From an uncultured Prevotella sp. (GTDB lineage Bacteria; Bacteroidota; Bacteroidia; Bacteroidales; Bacteroidaceae), in assembly GCA_900315765.1 (NCBI GenBank), contig ONAK01000074.1, positions 1 through 37,000 of the forward strand: a stretch of 37,000 bases of DNA. Reading direction: 5' to 3'. Shown here in pieces: positions 1 through 6,778 of the stretch (the stretch's first letter is position 1; every line of letters begins with the position of its first letter). The notes beneath the pieces are model-generated. The model saw nothing but the letters and a program-made list of their open reading frames with translations. It ran no database searches and was not told the origin of the DNA. The translations under genes were made by a program, and so were the position numbers.

Positions 1-2
1 AA

Positions 3-617
3 GATTCGGCCAACTGGTTTGTACTGCTTAAGAACGCTCCATCGGCATTCTGGCGTATCGGACTGGTACAGTTCTGCTGTTGGGCAGCATTCCTATATAT
101 GTGGACCTATGTTGTTGATGCCGTATCGATAACAGTATGGAACACTGCCGACTCTGCAAGCGAAGAGTATCAGGTAGCAGGAAACTGGACTGGTGTACTA
201 TACGCCCTGCAAGCTGTAAGCGCAGTTTTATGGGCAGCTACCATACCAAGATTCAAGAACATCAAGGTTGCATACGCCGTGAGTCTGGTAATAGGAGGTC
301 TGGGCTTTGCACTCATTCCATTCTGCCCAGGACAGTATCTGCAGATTATACCATTCCTACTTATCGGATGTGCCTGGGCTGCCATGTTGGCATGTCCATT
401 CACTCTGGTTACCAATGCACTGCAGGGGTATGGACACATGGGCGCTTATCTGGGACTCTTCAACGGCACAATCTGTGTGCCACAGATTGTAGCTGCACTG
501 CTTGGTGGCACCATTCTCACCATAGTTGGAAGCAACCAGGCATATATGATGATTGTTTCTGGCATCCTGCTGGTAGCAGGTGCAGTATGCGTATTTGGAA
601 TCAAGAATAATAAGTGA
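3..617 (+). CDS. MFS sugar transporter, C-terminal part (5' end outside window)
   Basis: The frame is open from the first bases of the window, so the gene begins upstream and about 204 C-terminal residues are seen. They hold about five hydrophobic helices. The run Trp-Arg-Ile-Gly-Leu-Val-Gln followed by Met-Trp-Thr-Tyr and Ala-Val-Ser-Ile resembles the second half of SLC45/GPH-like major facilitator sugar carriers found beside Bacteroidota PULs; this is a family resemblance recalled from memory. The likely role is uptake across the inner membrane of mono- or oligosaccharides released by the downstream enzymes. The TGA stop at 615-617 overlaps the GTG start of the regulator at 614, which suggests translational coupling. 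The exact substrate cannot be read; arabinose or arabino-oligosaccharides are an inference from the GH43 genes. Confidence 0.75.
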   Translation, partial: DSANWFVLLKNAPSAFWRIGLVQFCCWAAFLYMWTYVVDAVSITVWNTADSASEEYQVAGNWTGVLYALQAVSAVLWAATIPRFKNIKVAYAVSLVIGGLGFALIPFCPGQYLQIIPFLLIGCAWAAMLACPFTLVTNALQGYGHMGAYLGLFNGTICVPQIVAALLGGTILTIVGSNQAYMMIVSGILLVAGAVCVFGIKNNK

Positions 618-1285
618 ACCGTTTAACGACGATTATATTATCCTGCATGTTGTCGTTAGCTTGCCTGGCTAACGGTAACATTCTGACTGAGCGATATAAC
701 CAGTCGTTTATCAACCTCGACAACGGTCTGCCACATAATAACGTCAGTTGGTTGTTTACTGACTCAAATGGTTTTCTTTGGATAGCCACCTATGGAGGCG
801 GACTGGTAAGATACGATGGTTTCAACATGATGACACCAGCCTTGGGTCTGAAGAGTCTTTCATGCAAATCGGTGGCCGAGGATAGATTCAAGCGCCTATG
901 GGTTGCATTCGATGAGGGAACAAACGTAATAAACCTAAACACGATGCTGCCAATAGTGCCCAAAACGGCTAGTGGCGACATAAGCGAGCTACTATCGCAA
1001 CCAGGAGTAAAGACCTATTGTGATGCATTGGGGCGCATCTGGCTCATCACTACAAAACATGTAAACCTTATCACATTTGATGAAAACGGACAAGTAAGCC
1101 ACATGGGCACATATCGATATACCGACAACACACCAGAGATCAGCGTATGCGATATAGAAGGTAACGGAAACGTGTGGATAGGCATCGACAGAGGTCTCTA
1201 TCGTATGGTAGAGAAAAACGGCCAGTTGATTGAAACGAGGCAATGTCGTATGGTTCAGCACCAATCACGGACTCTACCGCTATGA
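614..1285 (+). CDS. Propeller/AraC sensor-regulator, segment 1: signal peptide and first propeller blades (broken gene)
   Basis: This is the N-terminal part of a PUL sensor-regulator that spans 614-3341 in four frame segments. It starts at GTG 614, overlapping the MFS stop. A hydrophobic signal sequence (about residues 4-20) precedes two-component-regulator propeller repeats with Asn-Gly-Leu-Pro, Asp-x-x-Gly-x-x-Trp-Ile and Gly-Leu-x-Arg-Tyr motifs. The intact family senses oligosaccharides in the periplasm with a beta-propeller, passes the signal through a Y_Y_Y domain and one membrane helix, and binds DNA with an AraC-type HTH. No histidine kinase or receiver is present, so this is a one-component version. 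Near 1240-1250 the reading moves to frame 3. The distance between the two Gly-Leu-Tyr-Arg motifs there is about 24 residues instead of the usual 40-50, so roughly 20 codons seem to be missing. Confidence 0.75.
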   Translation: MNRLTTIILSCMLSLACLANGNILTERYNQSFINLDNGLPHNNVSWLFTDSNGFLWIATYGGGLVRYDGFNMMTPALGLKSLSCKSVAEDRFKRLWVAFDEGTNVINLNTMLPIVPKTASGDISELLSQPGVKTYCDALGRIWLITTKHVNLITFDENGQVSHMGTYRYTDNTPEISVCDIEGNGNVWIGIDRGLYRMVEKNGQLIETRQCRMVQHQSRTLPL

Positions 1286-2249
1286 CCCGTATCTGCATAA
1301 GCTGGAACAGATTCCTACCCAGAATCTCTCTCATGAGTTCCTGTCGCGACTGGCTCTGATGCCCGACAACACGCTTTTGGTAGGTTCACTATGCGGCGTA
1401 AACATATACGATGACAAGACAGAAAGTTTTACAGCATGGACACAAGCAAGTAGTCCGCCACTGAAAAATGACTTTGTTCACAACCTGTGGGTAGACAAAG
1501 GACTCATATATATAGGTACCGAAGCAGGAGGCGTTATAAGACTTGTGCCCAGGCAGTTGCTGCTACAAAACAGCGTACATAGTGCAGATCCAGGGTCGCT
1601 ATCACCCAATCCCGTAAACGCCATGTACGCAGCACCTGATGGGACGCTTTGGGTTGGTACAGTTGAAGGCGGTCTGAACCGCAGGATGAAAGGAGAAAGC
1701 GACTTTACACACTATACCAAAAGCAACTCGGCACTACCCCACAATAGTGTTTCAACGCTTGCTGCCGATGATTACGGACGGTTATGGATAGGCACATGGG
1801 GAGGCGGACTATGCTGGATAGACATGAAGAACCCGCAAACGATAATACGCCTTGAATTGCCACCCGAACAAGCCCGACTGATGAACTTTATAGGCGCTAT
1901 GGTCTACGACCATATCAACAATGGTATGTGGATTGGAAGTAACGATGGCGTGTTCTTTTATAACTTTAAGACAAATCAGCTGACAGAGCCTTTTGAAGGC
2001 TGCCAGTTAGAACGAGGCTGCATCGGTTCTATCATTACCAGGGACGGTTATCTGTGGATGGGATGTATGCAGGGCGTAGTGATTGTCGACCTGAGATCGG
2101 GTAAGAACGGCAAGTTTAAGAATCGCGCTATTCGTCACCTGCTTTCCGACCCCCAATCGAAAATTGTAGATAAAATATCTTCATTCTGCGAAACCGAAGA
2201 TGGAACACTATGGCTGGGAAGTAACGGTTACGGACTCAGGTATCGTTGA
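1230..2249 (+). CDS. Propeller/AraC sensor-regulator, segment 2: middle propeller blades (broken gene)
   Basis: This continues the regulator in frame 3. It reads as several propeller repeats, for example Asp-Gly-Thr-Leu-Trp-Val-Gly-Thr, then Gly-Arg-Leu-Trp-Ile-Gly-Thr with Gly-Gly-Gly-Leu, and Gly-Met-Trp-Ile-Gly-Ser. The apparent TTG start at 1230 lies inside a blade and is not a real start. Near 2240 the text leaves the frame inside the motif Leu-Trp-Leu-Gly-Ser-Asn-Gly-Tyr-Gly-Leu, and the next blade resumes in frame 1 only about 18 residues later, where about 45 are expected. About 27 codons seem lost. The blade spacing elsewhere in this segment is regular, so the break is local and is not general decay. 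Confidence 0.72.
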   Translation: MKRGNVVWFSTNHGLYRYDPYLHKLEQIPTQNLSHEFLSRLALMPDNTLLVGSLCGVNIYDDKTESFTAWTQASSPPLKNDFVHNLWVDKGLIYIGTEAGGVIRLVPRQLLLQNSVHSADPGSLSPNPVNAMYAAPDGTLWVGTVEGGLNRRMKGESDFTHYTKSNSALPHNSVSTLAADDYGRLWIGTWGGGLCWIDMKNPQTIIRLELPPEQARLMNFIGAMVYDHINNGMWIGSNDGVFFYNFKTNQLTEPFEGCQLERGCIGSIITRDGYLWMGCMQGVVIVDLRSGKNGKFKNRAIRHLLSDPQSKIVDKISSFCETEDGTLWLGSNGYGLRYR

Positions 2250-2796
2250 AGACACTAACGGGCGATTGTGGATAACAACACAGAACGGGCTGTCGGTATA
2301 TGACCCCAAACTGCAGGCATTTACTAACTACTCGCAGTATGACGGACTGATAAGTCCACATTTCTACTGGAATTCGGCAATCAAAGATGCAGCTGGAACC
2401 ATCTATCTGGGCAGCGAGGCCGGACTGATTGAGATGATTGCCAACAACACCGAAACCCACTACCACGGCCACCTTACATTTACTAAACTGATGGTAGACA
2501 ATCAGGAAGCCATAGCCCAGAGCGAATATCTTAAAGAGGATATTTCGGTGGCAAAGACCATCTATCTGAAAGAAGGGCACCGCTCATTCTCAATAGACTT
2601 CTCGGCTCTCGACTTTGGTTACGAGATGCAAGGTGTTTACAGCTACCGCCTAAAAGGATTCGACAACAACTGGGAAGTTCTGAAACCCGGACAGCATTCT
2701 GTGAGATACAGTGCCCTACCAGCTGGCAACTATACCTTCGAAGTGAAATACAAGTCAGTACAGACTGGCGAAGCTGGTGGTTCCGCTTGTTATTAA
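2200..2796 (+). CDS. Propeller/AraC sensor-regulator, segment 3: last blades and Y_Y_Y domain (broken gene)
   Basis: Frame 1 carries the last propeller blades (Asp-Thr-Asn-Gly-Arg-Leu-Trp-Ile-Thr-Thr, then Gly-Leu-Ile-Ser with Phe-Tyr-Trp-Asn) and a Y_Y_Y domain. The Y_Y_Y domain is recognised by Tyr-Arg-Leu-Lys-Gly-Phe-Asp-Asn-Asn-Trp and Ala-Gly-Asn-Tyr-Thr-Phe-Glu-Val. Only the part from about 2243 is genuine text; the stretch before it is a shadow of segment 2. In intact relatives the Y_Y_Y domain ends with a strand and a Pro-Pro-Phe-Trp motif just before the membrane helix. Here the Trp-Arg-Ser-Trp-Trp-Phe that opens the helix (about 2769-2786) is in frame 3, about 22 codons too close to the Glu-Val-Lys-Tyr strand. 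Confidence 0.72.
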   Translation: MEHYGWEVTVTDSGIVEDTNGRLWITTQNGLSVYDPKLQAFTNYSQYDGLISPHFYWNSAIKDAAGTIYLGSEAGLIEMIANNTETHYHGHLTFTKLMVDNQEAIAQSEYLKEDISVAKTIYLKEGHRSFSIDFSALDFGYEMQGVYSYRLKGFDNNWEVLKPGQHSVRYSALPAGNYTFEVKYKSVQTGEAGGSACY

Positions 2797-3341
2797 GCAT
2801 CTTGTTTGTGGCTACACTTATATATATATATAATAGGTGGATGGCAATAGTAAAACGCCGTGAGGCCGAACAACTATACAATCCTATTCGCAAGGTCTTG
2901 GAGGAATCAGAAGATCCTCGTCAGCTGCAGACACGTATCCAGAATATCCTGGATAATCAGGAGCGTTACAAAAAGAGTGTAACAAAGAGCGTGGAAGCCG
3001 ATCGTGAGGAAGTCATGAAGAGCACCAAACCATTTATGGAACGCGTTATGGAGATCATGGAAAACCACTATATGGATTCTGAATTCGGCGTTCAGGAGTT
3101 CTGCGATGCATTAGGCATGAGCAGATCTGTTGCAAGCAAGCATTTAAATGCTGAAGCAGGTCTGCCTGTTGGACAATTCATTCGTAATTACCGTCTGAAC
3201 ATGGCCAAAGAGATGTTATCATCCAAGAGCGGCAATCGCAACATTACAGAAATAGCATACGCCGTAGGCTTTAATGATCCCAAATACTTCACACGTTGCT
3301 TTACCAAATTGTTTGGCACTAATCCTAGTTCTTGGTCTTGA
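2787..3341 (+). CDS. Propeller/AraC sensor-regulator, segment 4: membrane helix and AraC-type HTH (broken gene)
   Basis: Frame 3 gives a membrane helix (Leu/Ile/Val-rich, about 2781-2835), a charged linker with heptad-like spacing and a C-terminal AraC-type double HTH. The first HTH contains Phe-Cys-Asp-Ala-Leu-Gly-Met-Ser-Arg-Ser. The second contains Ile-Thr-Glu-Ile-Ala-Tyr-Ala-Val-Gly-Phe-Asn-Asp, then Tyr-Phe-Thr-Arg-Cys-Phe, which is the AraC signature. The real frame runs back to about 2769, before the first ATG at 2787. The segment could still be made on its own as a short membrane-anchored DNA-binding protein if translation restarts at 2787, but that is speculation. It lies 184 bp upstream of susC on the same strand, and the repeats in that gap are its likely targets. 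Confidence 0.8.
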   Translation: MLLSILFVATLIYIYNRWMAIVKRREAEQLYNPIRKVLEESEDPRQLQTRIQNILDNQERYKKSVTKSVEADREEVMKSTKPFMERVMEIMENHYMDSEFGVQEFCDALGMSRSVASKHLNAEAGLPVGQFIRNYRLNMAKEMLSSKSGNRNITEIAYAVGFNDPKYFTRCFTKLFGTNPSSWS

Positions 3342-3377
3342 TATAGCTCAAGAACGTGTCTTGATATAGCTCAAGAA
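3336..3377. repeat. Two tandem copies of an 18-bp partly palindromic element
   Basis: CTTGATATAGCTCAAGAA occurs at 3337-3354 and again at 3360-3377, a 23-bp period. With the preceding T, each copy is an inverted repeat with 6-bp arms (TCTTGA and TCAAGA) around TATAGC. The first copy overlaps the regulator stop codon (TGA 3339-3341). The element could be a protein-binding site or weak mRNA hairpins. The arms are short and AT-rich and no T-tract follows, so a terminator is less likely. Confidence 0.6.
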
Positions 3378-3398
3378 GTGGAAAATACGCACCATAGA

Positions 3399-3443
3399 GG
3401 ACAAAAAACGTTTTGTCCACCTTATAAAACGTTTTGTCCACCT
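3399..3443. promoter_or_regulatory. Likely activator operator: direct repeat with 21-bp spacing upstream of susC
   Basis: AAAACGTTTTGTCCACCT occurs at 3405-3422 and exactly again at 3426-3443. The start-to-start spacing of 21 bp, two helical turns, puts both copies on one DNA face. The first copy also belongs to a perfect inverted repeat, GGACAAAA (3399-3406) and TTTTGTCC (3411-3418). The second copy ends 19 bp before the -7 box of susC, where a -33 box would sit. Direct repeats next to a weak -33 region are typical of AraC-type activator sites, so the upstream regulator is the natural candidate binder; that link is inferred. Confidence 0.65.
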
Positions 3444-3462
3444 ACCCTTTATAATATATATC

Positions 3463-3470
3463 TATATTTG
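3463..3470 (+). promoter_or_regulatory. Bacteroidota -7 promoter element for the susC operon
   Basis: TATATTTG matches the Bacteroidota -7 consensus TAnnTTTG, 55 bp before the susC start. No TTTG is found 19-20 bp upstream; the closest, at 3433-3436, is 26 bp away and lies inside the operator repeat. A promoter with a good -7 and no -33 fits activator-dependent expression. The leader from about 3477 to 3525 is A/T-rich without a Shine-Dalgarno motif. Confidence 0.6.
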
Positions 3471-3525
3471 CACCCAAATTTAGTACAATTAACTAATTCA
3501 CAATTAAAACTTAAAACAATTAACA

Positions 3526-6500
3526 ATGAGAAAACAAGTATTATTCTCTGCAATGCTAACGCTGGGTATGCTTGGAGGTCTGTCGGCCTATCCTGTTCCA
3601 GCAATGGCATTAGTGGCACAGCAAACCATAAAGGTTAGCGGCCAGGTTGTAGACCAAGAGGGAGAACCACTCATTGGTGCAACAGTTAAGTTGAAGGGGA
3701 CACAAACAGGTGTCATCACCGACTTCGACGGTAAGTTTACCATCGACGCACCATCAAATGGAACTCTCGTAGTAAGCTACGTAGGTTACAAAGATCGCGA
3801 AATAGCTGTACGCGGACGCGCGATCATTGAACAGATCCAGCTGGAGAGCGATGCCATGATGCTCGACCAAGTGGTAGTAGTAGGTTATGGTGTACAGAAG
3901 AAGGCCGACCTTACCGGTTCGGTTTCTATCGTTAACGCCGATGAACTGAAACGCGTGTCACACTCAAACATTTCTTCAATGCTTGAGGGTAAGGTTGCCG
4001 GTGTACAGATTACCTCTGACGGTCAGCCTGGAGCCGACCCATCAGTACGTATCCGTGGTATTGGTTCGTTCGGTAGCACAGCACCTCTGTATGTTATCGA
4101 CGGTGTGCCCATGGGTACATCAATCCGTGACTTCTCACCAAACGACATTGAGACCATTCAGGTTCTGAAGGATGCATCTGCTGGTGCCATCTACGGATCA
4201 CGAGCTGCTAACGGTGTGGTAATTATCACTACCAAGGGCGGTAAGAAGGAGCAGCCACTGAAGGTTGACTATAAAGGATACGTGGGTATTGACCAGATTC
4301 AGAAGAATGCTTACGACATCATGAATGCCGACCAGTACAGCCAGTATCTGGGTATTGCTGCCGAGAATGCAGGAATTCCTGTTCCTGGTGGTTACAGCAA
4401 GGGAGCCGACGGTCTTTATCATTTCCGAGACAATACCAACACCAACTGGCTCAACGAGGCCTTTAAAACAGGTATCCGTCAGAACCACAGCGTAAACCTT
4501 AGCGGTGGTGGTGTTAATAATACATATAATATAAGTCTTGATTACTATAATCAGAAAGGTACTCTGGAAGGTGCTGGTCCTAACTTTGAGCGTTACACTG
4601 CTCGTGTTAACAACACCATGGACACTAAGTTCGTGAAGTTCCGCACAAGTCTTGTTTACTCTCACTCTGACCAGGACAACATGGCCGTATCTAATGCCAG
4701 CGAGTATGTTCAGGGTCTGTATGGTAATCTGGGTAACGTGCTCAGCGGTGTACTGAACATGCAGCCAACCATCAAGGCATACGATCCAAACACTTGGGTA
4801 CTCGACGACGTTGTAGGTTCTGCCAGCGCCTATAAGTATGATGCTTACGGATATGGTGTTTACTACGACACTGTTCATGGTGATATCTCAGCAATGAACC
4901 CACTGCTTGTAAACAACATGCTTACACGTAAAACCATTGTTGACCGCTTTGTAGGTACAGCTTCTGCTGATGTTGACCTGCTGAACATGATTGGTGTAAA
5001 GAGCAAGAACCACGAGCTCACTTATAAGATCAACCTCTCATACAGCACAACATCATGCAACGATAAGACTTGGATTCCTGCATGGATTCAGAGTAACCGT
5101 GTATATCTTGCCAAGGAGAATGAGCGCCTCACCAAGGCACACCGCAAGTATACCGATGCACTTATCGAGAATACTCTGACATATAACGGAACCATCGGTC
5201 TGCACCATGCAAACCTGGTAGTAGGTCAGACTTTCGAGCAGGAGAACACAAACACTATGTCGGCTACTGGTGTTAACCTGTCACAGCCTTACTTCCTGCA
5301 GTTGCAGAACGCAAGTTCTTGGAGTGCTGACAGCTATGAGTACAAGCACACCCTGGCTTCATATCTTGCTCGTCTTAACTACGATTTCGACGGTAAGTAC
5401 CTCATCTCTGGTATCATTCGCCGCGACGGTAGCTCTCGTTTGTCAAAGGACATTCGTTGGGACACCTTCACCTCAGTATCTCTGGGTTGGCGTTTCGATA
5501 AGGAAAAGTTCTTCCCCATCAGCCGCGATATCGTAAACATGTTCAAGATCCGTGCCAGCTATGGTGAACTTGGTTACGAGGCAGCCGTAGGCGACTACGC
5601 TATTCAGGCAACTATGGCACGTAACAACATGACTTATAGCTTCGGTAATCAGCCTATTACCGGTTCGGCTATTTCTAACTTCGTAAACGAGAAACTCTCA
5701 TGGGAGAAGAGAAAGACCATGAACGTAGGTCTTGACCTTGCCTTCTTCAACAACCGCATCGAGTTTACTGCTGAGTGGTACAAGAACAAGTCACAGGATC
5801 TGCTCTACGGTGTTCCTGTTCCTGCAAGCGCTGGTGTAGCAAACACATCAGTAACCATGAATGCGGCCTCTATGGAGAACAGCGGTTTTGAGTTCTCTCT
5901 GACATACCGTAACAACGACCACGCTCTTAAGCACCAGATCAGCGCAAACCTGAGCACTCTTAAGAATAAGGTAACATCACTCGGTTTCGGTACAGATAAG
6001 TACATCACAGGTTCATACATCACAGAGATTGGCCAGGAGGTTGGTAAGTTCTATGGTTGGGATTATCAGGGCATCATCCGCACCCAGGCCCAACTCGATG
6101 AGCTGAACGCTTTGGCACAGGCTAAGGGTCTCGACGAATACCAGCCAGGTGCACAGGTAGGTGACTGTTTCTATCGCGATATCAATGGCGACGGACAGAT
6201 CAACGGTGACGACCAGACCGTTCTCGGCAGTGGTCTGCCAAAAGTAAACTTCGGTCTCAGTGCACATCTGGAGTATAAGATATTCGACTTCAGCATCTCT
6301 ACATTCGGTGCTCTTGGATACCATGTATCTGACTACCTCTACAACACGCTGAACTCTAGCTACGGATATGGCAACAAGGATGTAGCTGTATTAAGTGCAA
6401 ACCAGTGGGATGGAGACACATATGTTTCAAGCATTCCTCGCACTTATCTCTCTAACAGTGCTACACTGGCATGGAACGATCTGTTCAGCAGCCGTCAGAT

Positions 6501-6741
6501 TCAGAATGCTGCCTACTGGAAGATTGCCAATATTGAGTTGGGATGCAATCTGCCTAACAAGTGGTTTGGTAACTATGTTTCAGGTGTTCGTATTTACGTA
6601 TCTGCTCAGAACCTCTACACCTTTACAAAATACAAGGGTTACAACGTAGACTATGCAGGCGGCACATTCACACCAGGTTACAACTTCTGCTCATATCCTA
6701 CAGCACGAAGCTTCATGGCCGGTTTGAACTTCACCTTCTAA
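3526..6741 (+). CDS. SusC/RagA-type TonB-dependent outer-membrane glycan transporter
   Basis: This protein of 1071 residues imports oligosaccharides across the outer membrane using TonB energy, working with the SusD lipoprotein encoded next. It has a signal peptide (about residues 1-35), a carboxypeptidase-regulatory-like domain (about 38-115) with Val-Ser-Gly-Gln-Val-Val-Asp and Ser-Tyr-Val-Gly-Tyr, and a TonB-box-like Asp-Gln-Val-Val-Val-Val-Gly-Tyr-Gly near 117. A plug domain follows (about 125-240) with Val-Arg-Ile-Arg-Gly and Leu-Lys-Asp-Ala-Ser-Ala-Gly-Ala-Ile-Tyr-Gly, then a long barrel ending in a C-terminal Phe. The length is normal and no missing motif was noticed. It is the first gene of the operon, and susD follows after 37 bp. 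Arabinan-derived oligosaccharides are the likely cargo, judged from the GH43 genes. Confidence 0.96.
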   Translation: MRKQVLFSAMLTLGMLGGLSAYPVPAMALVAQQTIKVSGQVVDQEGEPLIGATVKLKGTQTGVITDFDGKFTIDAPSNGTLVVSYVGYKDREIAVRGRAIIEQIQLESDAMMLDQVVVVGYGVQKKADLTGSVSIVNADELKRVSHSNISSMLEGKVAGVQITSDGQPGADPSVRIRGIGSFGSTAPLYVIDGVPMGTSIRDFSPNDIETIQVLKDASAGAIYGSRAANGVVIITTKGGKKEQPLKVDYKGYVGIDQIQKNAYDIMNADQYSQYLGIAAENAGIPVPGGYSKGADGLYHFRDNTNTNWLNEAFKTGIRQNHSVNLSGGGVNNTYNISLDYYNQKGTLEGAGPNFERYTARVNNTMDTKFVKFRTSLVYSHSDQDNMAVSNASEYVQGLYGNLGNVLSGVLNMQPTIKAYDPNTWVLDDVVGSASAYKYDAYGYGVYYDTVHGDISAMNPLLVNNMLTRKTIVDRFVGTASADVDLLNMIGVKSKNHELTYKINLSYSTTSCNDKTWIPAWIQSNRVYLAKENERLTKAHRKYTDALIENTLTYNGTIGLHHANLVVGQTFEQENTNTMSATGVNLSQPYFLQLQNASSWSADSYEYKHTLASYLARLNYDFDGKYLISGIIRRDGSSRLSKDIRWDTFTSVSLGWRFDKEKFFPISRDIVNMFKIRASYGELGYEAAVGDYAIQATMARNNMTYSFGNQPITGSAISNFVNEKLSWEKRKTMNVGLDLAFFNNRIEFTAEWYKNKSQDLLYGVPVPASAGVANTSVTMNAASMENSGFEFSLTYRNNDHALKHQISANLSTLKNKVTSLGFGTDKYITGSYITEIGQEVGKFYGWDYQGIIRTQAQLDELNALAQAKGLDEYQPGAQVGDCFYRDINGDGQINGDDQTVLGSGLPKVNFGLSAHLEYKIFDFSISTFGALGYHVSDYLYNTLNSSYGYGNKDVAVLSANQWDGDTYVSSIPRTYLSNSATLAWNDLFSSRQIQNAAYWKIANIELGCNLPNKWFGNYVSGVRIYVSAQNLYTFTKYKGYNVDYAGGTFTPGYNFCSYPTARSFMAGLNFTF

Positions 6742-6778
6742 AGAATAGATTAATTGAAAATTTAAAACTTGAAGAAAT

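Noticed and set aside
1230-2249. Independent propeller protein starting at TTG 1230
   Set aside because: The start lies inside a blade, overlaps the previous frame by 56 bases and has no signal peptide; it is a segment of the regulator.
3399-3443. Terminator of the regulator gene at the GGACAAAA/TTTTGTCC inverted repeat
   Set aside because: The stem is only 8 bp and AT-rich, no T-tract follows, and the second copy repeats only the downstream half. A protein-binding site fits better.
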